NCBI RefSeq assembly: GCF_947493765.1
Contig: NZ_CANLSZ010000001.1
Span: 310,001 to 374,000 of the forward strand
Source of the DNA: an uncultured Arthrobacter sp.
Lineage (GTDB): Bacteria > Actinomycetota > Actinomycetes > Actinomycetales > Micrococcaceae
Direction of reading: 5' to 3'
DNA: 64,000 bases
Positions 16,549 through 26,499 of this stretch are shown piece by piece; position 1 is the stretch's first letter; the number at the start of each line of letters is the position of its first letter. The notes under the pieces were generated by a model, which was not told the DNA's origin, did not search any database, and saw only the letters and a program-made list of their open reading frames with translations. Made by a program: the position numbers and the translations under genes.

Positions 16549-19500
16549 ATGGCACTGACAATCTCCTACCCCGCCGATCTCCCTGTCTCCGAACGCCGAG
16601 CCGACATCATGGCCGCGATCGCCGCCAACCAGGTCACCATCATCGCGGGCGAGACCGGCTCGGGGAAGACCACGCAGATCCCCAAGATGTGCCTCGAACT
16701 CGGGCTCGCCGAGCACGGGCTGATCGGCCACACCCAGCCGCGCCGGCTCGCCGCCCGTACCGTCGCGGAGCGCATCGCCGAGGAACTGCAGGTGAGCCTC
16801 GGCGAGGAGGTGGGCTACCAGGTCCGCTTCACCGGCTCCGTGGGGCGGAGGACGAAGCTCAAGCTCATGACCGACGGCATCCTGCTGGCCGAGATCCAGC
16901 ACGACAGGATGCTGCGCAAGTACAGCACCATCATCATCGACGAGGCCCACGAGCGCAGCCTGAACATCGACTTCATCCTCGGGTACCTCAAGCGCATCCT
17001 GCCGCAGCGTCCCGATCTGAAGGTCATCATCACCTCCGCCACCATCGATCCCGAGCGCTTCGCCGCGCACTTCGCGGCCGACGCCGCGGTCGAGGAGACC
17101 TCCCCTGCACCGATCATCGAGGTCTCCGGCCGCACCTACCCCGTCGAGATCCGCTACCGGCCGCTCGACCAGCCGCCCGGCGGGCTCGACGACGGCGATA
17201 CCGCGAGCGGCGCGGACAGCGAGCTGGAGGAGGAGCGCGACCCGCTCGACGCCGTGTCCGACGCCGTCGACGAGCTGAGCGCGGAGGCCCCGGGGGACAT
17301 CCTGGTGTTCTTCTCCGGCGAGCGCGAGATCCGCGACGCCGCCGAGGTGCTGCGCGCCCGCATCCAGTCGAGCGCACGCCTGCGGGGCACCGAGGTCCTC
17401 CCGCTGTTCGCCCGGCTCTCGCTGGAGGAACAGCACCGCGTCTTCCGCCCCACGGGGAACCACCGGCGCATCGTGCTCGCGACCAATGTGGCCGAGACAT
17501 CGCTGACCGTGCCCGGCATCAAGTACGTGATCGACACCGGCACGGCGCGCATCTCCCGTTACTCGCACCGCACCAAGGTGCAGCGCCTGCCGATCGAGCG
17601 CGTCTCGCAGGCCTCGGCGAACCAGCGCTCGGGCCGCAGCGGCCGTGTCTCGAACGGCATCGCCATCCGCCTGTACTCGGAGGAGGACTTCGCCGCGCGG
17701 CGCCCGTTCACCGAACCCGAGATCCTGCGCACGTCCCTGGCCGCCGTCATCCTGCAGATGGCCGCCATGGGCGTCACGCGCGGGCCGAAGGACATTGCGG
17801 ACTTCCCGTTCGTGGAGCCCCCGGAGTCGAAGGCCATCAACGACGGCGTCACCCTGCTGCGCGAGCTCGGTGCCCTGAAGGACGACGGCGGCCTCTCCCC
17901 CGTGGGCCGGCAGCTCGCCCAGCTCCCCGTGGACCCGCGCCTCGGCCGCATGATCGTCGAGGCGGGGAACCGCGGTGCCGTGAAGGAGGTCATGGTCCTC
18001 GCGGCCGCCCTGACCATCCAGGACCCGCGGGAGCGGCCGTCGGCGGACCAGCCCGCCAAGCAGCAGCAGGCCGCCGAGAAGCACAAGCGCTTCGTGGACG
18101 AGAACTCCGACTTCACGGCGTACCTGAATTTGTGGCGGTATCTGCAGCAGAAGCAGGACGAGCTCTCCTCCACCCAGTTCCGCAAGCTGTGCCGCACGGA
18201 GTTCATCAACTACCTGCGCGTGCGGGAGTGGCAGGATCTCTTCCAGCAGCTGCGCCAGCTCGCCAAGCCGCTCGGGATCACGCTGCACGCCGGACCCGTG
18301 GACCCCGTGGGCCTGCACGAGCAGATCCACGTCAGCCTGCTCTCGGGCCTGCTGAGCCATATCGGCCTCTACGACCAGCGCAAGCGCGAGTACGCCGGAG
18401 CGCGCGGCACACGCTTCGCGATCTTCCCGGGCTCCTCCCTGTTCAAGAAGTCCCCCGACTGGGTCATGGCGGCCGAACTCGTGGAGACGTCCCGGCTGTG
18501 GGCCCGCGTGGTGGCCCGGATCGATCCCCTGTGGGCCGAGCAGGTGGCTCCGCATCTGGTCAAGCGCTCCTACAGCGAGCCGCACTGGTCCCGGAAGATG
18601 GGCTCGGTCATGGCCTACGAGAAGGTGACGCTGTACGGGGTGCCGATCGTGCCGCAGCGGCGCATCAACTACGGGCGGATCGACCGCGAGGTGGCCCGCG
18701 AACTGTTCATCCGCCATGCCCTCGTGGAGGGCGACTGGAAGACGCACCACACCTTCTTCAGCCGCAACCAGGCCCGCCTGGCCGAGGTGGAGGAGCTGGA
18801 GAACCGGCTGCGCCGCCGGGACCTGCGCGTGGACGACGAGACCCTGTTCGAGTTCTACGACCAGCGCATCGGCCCCGACGTCGTCTCGGAACGGCACTTC
18901 GACTCCTGGTGGAAGAAGGCGCGCCACGACCGGCCCGATCTGCTGGACTTCGACCCGGACCAGCTGCGCAGCGAGGACGCCGCCGATCTCGACGAGGCGG
19001 CCTTCCCGAGCACCTGGCACCAAGCAGGCTTCGAGCTGCCGCTGACGTACGAGTTCTCACCGCTGACCCCGGAGGCGCACGACGGCGTGACGGTCACCAT
19101 CCCCGTCCTGTTCCTCAACCAGCTCGACTCCCGGCCGTTCCGCTGGCAGATCCCCGGCCAGCGCGTGGACCTCGTCACGGCGCTCATCAAGTCGCTCCCG
19201 AAGCAGGTGCGCAAGAACTTCGTCCCGGCCCCCGATGTGGCCCGCACCGCCGTCGCGGCCCTGGCGGCCGACGCGGATCCGGCGCAGGACGATCTCGAGA
19301 CGTCCCTGGAACTCGTCCTGCGGCGCTCACGCGGTCACATCATCCCGCCCGGTTCCTGGAACTGGTCCGCCGTCCCGCAGCATCTGCTCATGATGTTCAG
19401 GGTCGTCGACGCCGACGGGCGCGTCCTGGACGAATCGCGTGACCTGGAAGCACTCAAGGAGTCCCTCGCCCCGGCCGTCAGCCGGGCCATCGCGCAATCG

Positions 19501-20637
19501 CTCGGCGCCACACCGGGCACCACGCAGGCACCGGGTCCCGGGGGGCGCGGCCCGGGAACTGCACGCGCCGGGACCGGTCCCGCGGGCCGGCAGGCGGGCG
19601 GCCGGAAGGACGGGCGCAACGAGGGGAGCAACGAGGGGCGCAACGACGGCGGTCGGCACGGCTCCCAGCGCGGGTCGCGTACCGATACGACACCGGCGGC
19701 CGGGGCCCCGGGTGCCGGCACGGTCCCGACGGGCGGCGTCGCCCTCGCGGAGGCTCCTGCCGTGGCGGAGCGCACCGGCGAGAGGAGCTGGGTCTTCGGC
19801 ACCGTGGAGCGCGAGGTCTCGCGGACCGTGGCCGGTCATCGGGTCACGGGCTACCCCGCGATCGTGGACGAGGGCACCTCGGTGGGTCTGCGTGTCCTCC
19901 CCACGACCGGCGAGCAGGGCGCCGTCATGCGTGCCGGGATCATCAGGCTCCTGTCGCTGCGCATCCCGAGCCCCGCGAAGCACGTGCTGGAACACCTGAG
20001 CAACACGGAGAAGCTCACCTTCAGCCAGAATCCGCACGGGAGCGTCGCCGAGCTGATCGGCGACTGCACCCTGGCGGCGATCGACAAGCTCGTCCCGGCG
20101 GACCTGCCCTGGACCGAGGAGGCGTTCGACCAGCTGTACGAGGCGGTGCGCGCCGAACTGATCGACACGGTGTTCACCGTCACCGCGACCGTCGAGAAGG
20201 TGCTCTCGAGCACCCGGCGCATCCAGAAGCAGCTCAAGGGCACCACGAGCCTGGCGCTCATCTCGGCGCTGAACGACATCAGGAGTCAGCTGGAGCATCT
20301 CGTGTACCCCGGCTTCGTCGCGGCCACGGGCTACACGCAGCTCGCCCAGCTCCCCCGCTATCTCGCGGCGATCGAGGTGAGGCTGGAGAAGCTGCCCACG
20401 AACGTGCAGCGGGACGGGCTCGCCCTGGCCACGGTCCAGCGCCTCGAGGACGACTACGACGACGCCGTCGCGTCCCTCGCCGCCGGCCGCCACCGCCCTG
20501 AAGGCCTCGCCCGCGTGCGCTGGATGATCGAGGAACTGCGGGTCAGTCTCTTCGCGCAGGATCTGGGGACGGCCTACTCCGTGTCGGAGAAGCGGATCCG
20601 CACCGCGCTGAACGAGGCCCTCGCCGCCGCCCGGTAG
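16549..20637 (+). CDS. hrpA: ATP-dependent RNA helicase HrpA
   Basis: IIAGETGSGKTTQIPKMCLELG, IIDEAHERSLNIDFILGYLK, VIITSATIDPERF, NQRSGRSGRVSNG; 1362 aa DEAH helicase. Confidence 0.95.
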   Translation: MALTISYPADLPVSERRADIMAAIAANQVTIIAGETGSGKTTQIPKMCLELGLAEHGLIGHTQPRRLAARTVAERIAEELQVSLGEEVGYQVRFTGSVGRRTKLKLMTDGILLAEIQHDRMLRKYSTIIIDEAHERSLNIDFILGYLKRILPQRPDLKVIITSATIDPERFAAHFAADAAVEETSPAPIIEVSGRTYPVEIRYRPLDQPPGGLDDGDTASGADSELEEERDPLDAVSDAVDELSAEAPGDILVFFSGEREIRDAAEVLRARIQSSARLRGTEVLPLFARLSLEEQHRVFRPTGNHRRIVLATNVAETSLTVPGIKYVIDTGTARISRYSHRTKVQRLPIERVSQASANQRSGRSGRVSNGIAIRLYSEEDFAARRPFTEPEILRTSLAAVILQMAAMGVTRGPKDIADFPFVEPPESKAINDGVTLLRELGALKDDGGLSPVGRQLAQLPVDPRLGRMIVEAGNRGAVKEVMVLAAALTIQDPRERPSADQPAKQQQAAEKHKRFVDENSDFTAYLNLWRYLQQKQDELSSTQFRKLCRTEFINYLRVREWQDLFQQLRQLAKPLGITLHAGPVDPVGLHEQIHVSLLSGLLSHIGLYDQRKREYAGARGTRFAIFPGSSLFKKSPDWVMAAELVETSRLWARVVARIDPLWAEQVAPHLVKRSYSEPHWSRKMGSVMAYEKVTLYGVPIVPQRRINYGRIDREVARELFIRHALVEGDWKTHHTFFSRNQARLAEVEELENRLRRRDLRVDDETLFEFYDQRIGPDVVSERHFDSWWKKARHDRPDLLDFDPDQLRSEDAADLDEAAFPSTWHQAGFELPLTYEFSPLTPEAHDGVTVTIPVLFLNQLDSRPFRWQIPGQRVDLVTALIKSLPKQVRKNFVPAPDVARTAVAALAADADPAQDDLETSLELVLRRSRGHIIPPGSWNWSAVPQHLLMMFRVVDADGRVLDESRDLEALKESLAPAVSRAIAQSLGATPGTTQAPGPGGRGPGTARAGTGPAGRQAGGRKDGRNEGSNEGRNDGGRHGSQRGSRTDTTPAAGAPGAGTVPTGGVALAEAPAVAERTGERSWVFGTVEREVSRTVAGHRVTGYPAIVDEGTSVGLRVLPTTGEQGAVMRAGIIRLLSLRIPSPAKHVLEHLSNTEKLTFSQNPHGSVAELIGDCTLAAIDKLVPADLPWTEEAFDQLYEAVRAELIDTVFTVTATVEKVLSSTRRIQKQLKGTTSLALISALNDIRSQLEHLVYPGFVAATGYTQLAQLPRYLAAIEVRLEKLPTNVQRDGLALATVQRLEDDYDDAVASLAAGRHRPEGLARVRWMIEELRVSLFAQDLGTAYSVSEKRIRTALNEALAAAR

Positions 20638-20663
20638 CGGGGCGGTAGCGCAGCGCCCCGGTA

Positions 20664-21089
20664 TCAGTCCGGGACGTGCTCGCCGTGGCCGGCGTCGCGC
20701 AGGGCATCGCGCAGCGTCTGCGCGGCCTCGTCCATCGCTGCCGGGTCGGGCGAGAGATCGACGCGCTTGACGTCGAAGTCCGCCGGTGACTGCGTGGGCC
20801 AGACGTGGACGTGGAAATGGGGCACCTCGTAGCCTTCCATGAGCACGCCCACCCGGCGGGCCTCGTACGCCTTCTCCTGGGCCGTGCCGATGATCTGCGC
20901 CACGGCCATGACCTTCGAGAGCAGCTCGGGCTCGGCGTCGAGCCAGTGCTCGACCTCCCGTCGCGGGACCACGAGGGTGTGGCCGGGCGTGATCGGCGCG
21001 ATCGTCAGGAAGGCGACGACGTCGTCGTCCTGCCAGATGAATCGCCCCGGGATCTCACCCTCGATGATCTTCGTGAACATGGTCGCCAT
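20664..21089 (-). CDS. HIT family protein
   Basis: MATMFTKIIEGEIPGRFIWQDDDVVAFLTIAPITPGHTLVVPRREVEHW...HFHVHVWP. Confidence 0.93.
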   Translation of the reverse strand: MATMFTKIIEGEIPGRFIWQDDDVVAFLTIAPITPGHTLVVPRREVEHWLDAEPELLSKVMAVAQIIGTAQEKAYEARRVGVLMEGYEVPHFHVHVWPTQSPADFDVKRVDLSPDPAAMDEAAQTLRDALRDAGHGEHVPD

Positions 21090-21271
21090 GGTTGCTCCTG
21101 CTGAGTCGGTCGGAGGGGCACCCCGGGCCGGGCCGTCCGGCAGCGCGACGGCACCGCGCAGCGGCGGTGGTCCGGGGCGTCCTGGGTGCATCCTCCGACG
21201 CTACCGCGACCGGACCCGGCGGACCAGTGGTGATCCGCCGGACCGGCACGGGGGGGGTATGTCCTGCCCGC

Positions 21272-22099
21272 TCAGGCTCCGGTGGCGACGGGTAGCCCCT
21301 CGGTGGTGGACCACTGCGACCAGGACCCCGGGAACAGGGAGGCGCTGATACCCGCGATGTCCAGTGCGGCGATCTCGTGGGCGGCGGTGATGCCGGAGCC
21401 GCAGTACACCGCGACGCGCCCCCGATCCGCACCGAGAGCGCCGAACCGGCGGCGGAGCTCCGCGGCGGGCCGGAAGCGCCGGTCCCGGCCGAGGTTCTCC
21501 ATGGTGGGGGCGCTCACCGCGCCCGGGATGTGGCCGGCCTTCGGGTCCACGGGCTCCTGCTCGCCGCGGAAGCGTTCTCCCGCGCGGGCGTCGAGCAGGA
21601 CGTCGACGGTCGCATCGTCGAGCAGGTCCGGGACGGCCACGACGGGCATGTGGCCGCAGGAGAGGGTCACGGAGCCCACGCAGTGCTGTTCCTCGCCGCC
21701 CTCGACCTCGAAGCCCGCGGCACGCCACGCCGTCAGGCCGCCGTCGAGCAGGCTGACGGAGTCGAAACCGGCGTCGCGCAGCAACCACCACAGGCGGGCG
21801 GCGGCGAGATTGCCGGAATCGTCGTAGGCCACCACGGTGGAGTCGTCGTCGAGCCCCCACTGCCGGGCAGCTTCCTGGAGCGCGTCGGTGTGGGGCAGCG
21901 GATGCCGGCCGAGTCCGGGGCCGCCCGGGGCGCACAGCTGCGTCTGAAGGTCCACGTAGACCGCACCCGGGATGTGCGCTGCGCGGTAGTTCTCGTGGCC
22001 GTGGGGGTCGCCCAGCGCCCAGCGTACGTCGAGCAGGATCAGCTGCGCACCGGAGGTCATCCGGTCCTGCAGTTCCTGCACATCCATCAGAGTCTTCAT
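21272..22099 (-). CDS. Sulfurtransferase (two rhodanese domains)
   Basis: LLDVRWALGDPHGHENYRAAHIPGAVYVDL; catalytic loop CGSGITA. Confidence 0.9.
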   Translation of the reverse strand: MKTLMDVQELQDRMTSGAQLILLDVRWALGDPHGHENYRAAHIPGAVYVDLQTQLCAPGGPGLGRHPLPHTDALQEAARQWGLDDDSTVVAYDDSGNLAAARLWWLLRDAGFDSVSLLDGGLTAWRAAGFEVEGGEEQHCVGSVTLSCGHMPVVAVPDLLDDATVDVLLDARAGERFRGEQEPVDPKAGHIPGAVSAPTMENLGRDRRFRPAAELRRRFGALGADRGRVAVYCGSGITAAHEIAALDIAGISASLFPGSWSQWSTTEGLPVATGA

Positions 22100-22251
22100 C
22101 GAGATCTCCTGTCGGAACGGGTGACCGGCACGTGAGGTCCTTCACGGCCGATCCTGATGGACGTCAGTCCACCACACCGGCGGGAGGACACCAAGCACTC
22201 CCCGTCCGCGCGACGCCGGGGCGGCAGGCAGCAGCCTTGTAGGCTGGCCCG

Positions 22252-23355
22252 ATGGCCAGGTTCAGCTCAGCCGATCGATCGTGGTCCGACGACGCCGTGC
22301 GGCGGATCGAGGCCGACGGCAACAGATCAGCGGACACCCATCTGTTCTCCGTGCCCCTCCCGGAGCACTGGGGTGTGCAGGTCTACCTCAAGGACGAATC
22401 GACGCACCAGACCGGCAGTCTCAAGCACCGCCTGGCCCGGTCACTGTTCCTGTTCGGGCTCGTCAACGGCTGGATCACGGAGGGGACCACCATCGTGGAG
22501 GCCTCCAGCGGCTCCACCGCGGTCTCCGAGGCGTACTTCGCGCAGCTGCTGGGGCTCCCGTTCGTCGCCGTCATGACACGCACCACGAGCCCGGAGAAGA
22601 TCGCCCTGATCGAGCAGTACGGCGGCACGTGCCGCTTCGTCGCTCACGCCTCCGAGGTCTACGCGGAGGCCGAGGCCGTGGCGCGGGAGACCAGGGGCCA
22701 CTACATGGACCAGTTCACGTTCGCCGAACGGGCCACGGACTGGCGGGGCAACAACAACATCGCCGAGTCCATCTTCGGTCAGCTCGCCCTCGAGCCGCAT
22801 CCGCTCCCGGACTGGATCGTGGTCGGCGCCGGGACCGGCGGCACGAGCGCCACGATCGGCCGCTACGTGCGGTACCACCGTCACCCCACGCGCCTCGCCG
22901 TCGTCGACCCGGAGAACTCCGCCTTCTACCCGGCGTGGGCGGACCCGGGATCCCGGCCCGCCGGGCGCCCCTCGCGCATCGAGGGCATCGGCCGGCCGAG
23001 ACTCGAACCGAGCTTCGTGCCGAGCGTGATCGACACCATGATCCGGGTGCCCGACGCGGCGTCCGTCGCAGCGGCGCGTCATCTGCGCACCCTCACCGGC
23101 CTCCACGCCGGTCCCTCCACCGGCACCAATCTGTGGGGGGTGTGGCAGCTGGTGGCCGACCTGGTGTCCGAGGGACGCACCGGCAGCATCGTGTCGCTGA
23201 TGTGCGACTCAGGGGACCGCTACGCCGCGACCTACGACGACGACGCCTGGCTCGCCGACCGCGGTCTGGACCCCTCCGGTCCGCTCGCGGTCCTCCACGA
23301 CTTCTTCGCGACCGGCGTTTGGCCGGAGGACAGCCCCGGCACTGACACCGACTGA
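22252..23355 (+). CDS. PLP-dependent cysteine synthase/cysteine desulfhydrase family (Cds1-like)
   Basis: [21 protein letters not shown] (PLP Lys), [36 protein letters not shown]. Confidence 0.85.
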   Translation: MARFSSADRSWSDDAVRRIEADGNRSADTHLFSVPLPEHWGVQVYLKDESTHQTGSLKHRLARSLFLFGLVNGWITEGTTIVEASSGSTAVSEAYFAQLLGLPFVAVMTRTTSPEKIALIEQYGGTCRFVAHASEVYAEAEAVARETRGHYMDQFTFAERATDWRGNNNIAESIFGQLALEPHPLPDWIVVGAGTGGTSATIGRYVRYHRHPTRLAVVDPENSAFYPAWADPGSRPAGRPSRIEGIGRPRLEPSFVPSVIDTMIRVPDAASVAAARHLRTLTGLHAGPSTGTNLWGVWQLVADLVSEGRTGSIVSLMCDSGDRYAATYDDDAWLADRGLDPSGPLAVLHDFFATGVWPEDSPGTDTD

Positions 23356-23408
23356 CACCGGCGGATCCGGGAGTCCGAGGTCCGCCGGCCACGGGCGGCA
23401 GGTCGGCT

Positions 23409-23443
23409 GTCAGAAGTCACAGGTCAGAAGTCAGAGGTCCAGC
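23409..23443 (+). repeat. 14-bp tandem repeat in convergent intergenic region
   Basis: GTCAGAAGTCACAG / GTCAGAAGTCAGAG / GTCCAGCTCAGAG (third degenerate; extends a few bp into the 3' end of the 23444 CDS). Confidence 0.7.
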
Positions 23444-24100
23444 TCAGAGCTCGACGCTCCCTCCGACCGACAGGTGCTCGAACTCCGTGCCGAACCGGGC
23501 TCCGAGCCGCGTGAGATGGCCCTCGACCAGCCCGAGTCCGGCGTCGTTGAGCAGCGCCTCATGGAGCTGGAAGGCGCGTGGGGCGCGGACCGAGATCATG
23601 AAGTCGAGGACCTCCTCGAGCTTCGACCACGGGGCGTGCACGGGCACGAGCAGAGTGTCCACCCGGACGCCGTCCGGCACGGTGAAGGAGTCCCCCGGGT
23701 GGTACAGCGAGTCCTCGACCAGGTAGCCGACGTTCCCGATGACGGGGATGAGCGGGTGGATCAGCGCATGCTGGTCGCCGAAGGTCCGCACGGCGAGACC
23801 GGCGGCGGAGAACTCCTCGCCGCCGCCCACGGCATGGAGGCGCCCGGCGCCGTCGCCGAGGGCCGGGCGGAGGGCGTCGACCGCCCCCTGCGGAGCCCAC
23901 AGCTCCACCGCCGGGTTCGCCGTGAGGAACGCGACCACGCGGTCCTGGTCGAGGTGGTCGGCGTGCTCGTGCGTGACGAGGATCGCGGCAGCGCCGTCCA
24001 GGGCCTCGTCGACCTCCGAGAACGAGCCCGGGTCGATGACGAGCACCGCGCCGTCCTGCTCGAGCCGGACACAGGAATGGGTGAACTTGGTCAGCAGCAT
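23444..24100 (-). CDS. MBL-fold metal-dependent hydrolase
   Basis: MLLTKFTHSCVRLEQDGAVLVIDPGSFSEVDEALDGAAAILVTHEHADHLD. Confidence 0.9.
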   Translation of the reverse strand: MLLTKFTHSCVRLEQDGAVLVIDPGSFSEVDEALDGAAAILVTHEHADHLDQDRVVAFLTANPAVELWAPQGAVDALRPALGDGAGRLHAVGGGEEFSAAGLAVRTFGDQHALIHPLIPVIGNVGYLVEDSLYHPGDSFTVPDGVRVDTLLVPVHAPWSKLEEVLDFMISVRAPRAFQLHEALLNDAGLGLVEGHLTRLGARFGTEFEHLSVGGSVEL

Positions 24101-24179
24101 GGCCCCACCCTACCGGCGCCGACGCTGATAATCTTGACTCCTATCCAGGGCGTGAGGACGTCCGCGGAAGGGCAGTGAG

Positions 24180-24650
24180 ATGATCCCCGAGGCAGTACCC
24201 GACGTCGCCGCACGCGGCTCCGCGGCCGCACCTGTGGCCGGCCGTGGCACCGGTCAGCGCGTGACGCGCCAGCGGCGGGCCGTCAGTGCGGCCCTCGACG
24301 ATCTCGACGACTTCGTGAGCACCCAGGAACTGCACCGCGTGCTGCTCGACCGCGGCGCATCGGTCTCCCTCCCCACCGCCTACCGCATCCTGCAGTCCCT
24401 CGCGGACGACGGCCTGGTCGACGTGCTGCGCAATGCCGACAACGAGGCCGTCTACCGGCGGTGCGCCGTGGAACACCACCACCATCACCTGCTGTGCACG
24501 GAGTGCGGGACGGCGGTGGAGATCGAGGCACCCGCCGTCGAGCAGTGGGCCGGACGCATCGCCGCCGAGCACGGGTTCACGGACGCCGCCCACACGGTGG
24601 AGATCCAGGGTGTGTGCCCCGCGTGCACCGCGCGCCGTGCGGGTTCCTGA
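24180..24650 (+). CDS. Fur-family transcriptional regulator, probably Zur
   Basis: RVTRQRRAVSAALDDLDDFVSTQELHRVLLDRG...HHHHHLLCTECGTAVEI; convergent with znu operon. Confidence 0.85.
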   Translation: MIPEAVPDVAARGSAAAPVAGRGTGQRVTRQRRAVSAALDDLDDFVSTQELHRVLLDRGASVSLPTAYRILQSLADDGLVDVLRNADNEAVYRRCAVEHHHHHLLCTECGTAVEIEAPAVEQWAGRIAAEHGFTDAAHTVEIQGVCPACTARRAGS

Positions 24651-24713
24651 CTCCCCCGAGGACAGTGGCTTCCGCGGTGCCGACGCTCCGCGTACCGCCC
24701 CCGGGGCCGGGTA

Positions 24714-25607
24714 TCAGCTCGCAGGTGCGGCGACCGACCCACGCGGGGCCCTCGTCGCGGGGGCCGCTGTGCCCCGGCGCGCACCGACGGCCCGGCAGAT
24801 GAGGTAGATGGCGAACGAGATCGTGGTGACGTAGGGACTGATGGGGATGCGCCCGCCGAGCGCCAGCAGGATCCCGCCGACCACGGAGATGCACGCGAAG
24901 GCGACGCTGAGGAGCACCACGCGGCCCGGCGCGGCGGTGATCCTCAGCGCCGCGGCCGCCGGGGTGATGAGCAGGGAGAGCACCAGCAGCGCCCCGACCA
25001 CCTGGATGGACAGGGCCACGGCGACGCCCAGCAGCACCATGAACAGGATCGAGAGGCCGCGTACGGGCACACCGCGCGCCTCCGCCAGAGCGGCGTCCGC
25101 GCTGGCGAACGTCAGCGGACGCCAGATGAGAACCAGGGCGACGATCACGACGACGGCGCTGCCCACCAGGAGATTGAGCTGGACGTCGTCCACCGAGACG
25201 ATCTGGCCGGTGAGAAGACCGAACTTGTTCGCGGCACGGCCCTCGTAGAGGGAGAGGAAGAGGATGCCCAGTCCCAGGCCGAAGGGCATGACGACCCCGA
25301 TGATCGAGTTCCGGTCCCGGGCCCGGATACCCATCAGACCCAGGACGAGGGCCGCCAGGACGGAGCCCACGAGCGACCCGGCCACCACGTTCGCCCCGAC
25401 GAGCAGGGCGAAGGCCGCTCCGGCGAAGGACAGCTCCGCGATGCCGTGCACGGCGAACGCGAGGTCGCGCATCATGACGAAGACCCCGATGAGCCCGCCG
25501 AGGAGACCGAGGACGGCCCCTGCCAGCAGCGAGTTGCGCACGAGCGGCAGGAGTTCGGCGTAGTTGTCGAAGGTGAAGACGGCGTGGAGTGCGTCCTGGA
25601 GATCCAT
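24714..25607 (-). CDS. znuB: Zinc ABC transporter permease
   Basis: Multi-TM ABC-3 family (AVHGIAELSFAGAAFALLVG; LLGVAVALSIQVVGALLVLSLLITPAAAA). Confidence 0.88.
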   Translation of the reverse strand: MDLQDALHAVFTFDNYAELLPLVRNSLLAGAVLGLLGGLIGVFVMMRDLAFAVHGIAELSFAGAAFALLVGANVVAGSLVGSVLAALVLGLMGIRARDRNSIIGVVMPFGLGLGILFLSLYEGRAANKFGLLTGQIVSVDDVQLNLLVGSAVVVIVALVLIWRPLTFASADAALAEARGVPVRGLSILFMVLLGVAVALSIQVVGALLVLSLLITPAAAALRITAAPGRVVLLSVAFACISVVGGILLALGGRIPISPYVTTISFAIYLICRAVGARRGTAAPATRAPRGSVAAPAS

Positions 25608-25610
25608 GGC

Positions 25611-26495
25611 TCAGACGCCCTCGTGATGGTGGGTGGTGGCGTCGGGCAGTCCGACGACGACGATCCGGCCGTTGCTCTCGAGGACCTCCACCGGGCTGCC
25701 GTACAGGTCGGAGAGCACCTCGGAGGTCATGACCTCCGCAGGGGTCCCCACACGGAACCTGCCGTCGGCCAGGTAGAGGACCCGGTCCACGTAGTCGATC
25801 ACGGGGTTGATCTCGTGGGTCACGAAGACCACGGCGCTGTTCTTCTCGTGGCACTGCCGGTCGATCAGGGCGCTCACCGCCTGCTGGTGGTGCAGGTCCA
25901 GCGAGAGCAGCGGCTCGTCGCACAGGAGCACGGCGGGGTCGGTCGCGAGGGCCTGCGCGGCCCGGAGCCGCTGCTGCTCACCGCCGGACAGGAGCCCCAC
26001 CGGTGTGTCGGCGTAGGACTGCGCGCCGACATCCTCGAGGAGCGACCCCACGCGACGGGTGTAGTCCCTGCTCCTCAGTCGCAGGCCCCAGCGGTGACCG
26101 TCCACGCCGAGGCCCACGAGATCGCGCGCCCGGAGCGGGGTGTCCGGGGGGAAGGACTTCTGCTGCGGGATGTAGCCCAGCGCGCGGGATCCGCGGGCGA
26201 CGGGCCGGCCGTCGATGGCCGCCGTCCCCGCGTCGAGGTCCTGCAGGCCCAGCAGAACCTTCAGCAGGCTCGTCTTGCCCGATCCGTTGGGTCCCAGGAC
26301 CGCGAGGAACTCCCCCGGCATGACGTCCAGGTCCAGGTCCTCCCACAGTGTGCGGCTGCCGAAGGACAGGGACGCCCCGCGCAGGCTGAGCGCAGGCCGG
26401 GCCGGTGCGCCCGTCCGGGTGGGTGCCTGCCCGGGGATGGTCGAGGTCATGCGTAACGGCTTCCTGTGGACGGGGCTGTGGTGGGTGTCCTTCAT
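25611..26495 (-). CDS. znuC: Zinc ABC transporter ATP-binding protein
   Basis: VLGPNGSGKTSLLKVLLGL, LLSGGEQQRLRAAQALA, LLCDEPLLSLD. Confidence 0.88.
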   Translation of the reverse strand: MKDTHHSPVHRKPLRMTSTIPGQAPTRTGAPARPALSLRGASLSFGSRTLWEDLDLDVMPGEFLAVLGPNGSGKTSLLKVLLGLQDLDAGTAAIDGRPVARGSRALGYIPQQKSFPPDTPLRARDLVGLGVDGHRWGLRLRSRDYTRRVGSLLEDVGAQSYADTPVGLLSGGEQQRLRAAQALATDPAVLLCDEPLLSLDLHHQQAVSALIDRQCHEKNSAVVFVTHEINPVIDYVDRVLYLADGRFRVGTPAEVMTSEVLSDLYGSPVEVLESNGRIVVVGLPDATTHHHEGV

Positions 26496-26499
26496 CCGC

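Noticed and set aside
16521-19442. 973-aa plus-strand ORF and 830-aa minus-strand ORF inside hrpA
   Set aside because: Both are alternative-frame readings of hrpA; Arg/Pro/Gly-rich without motifs.
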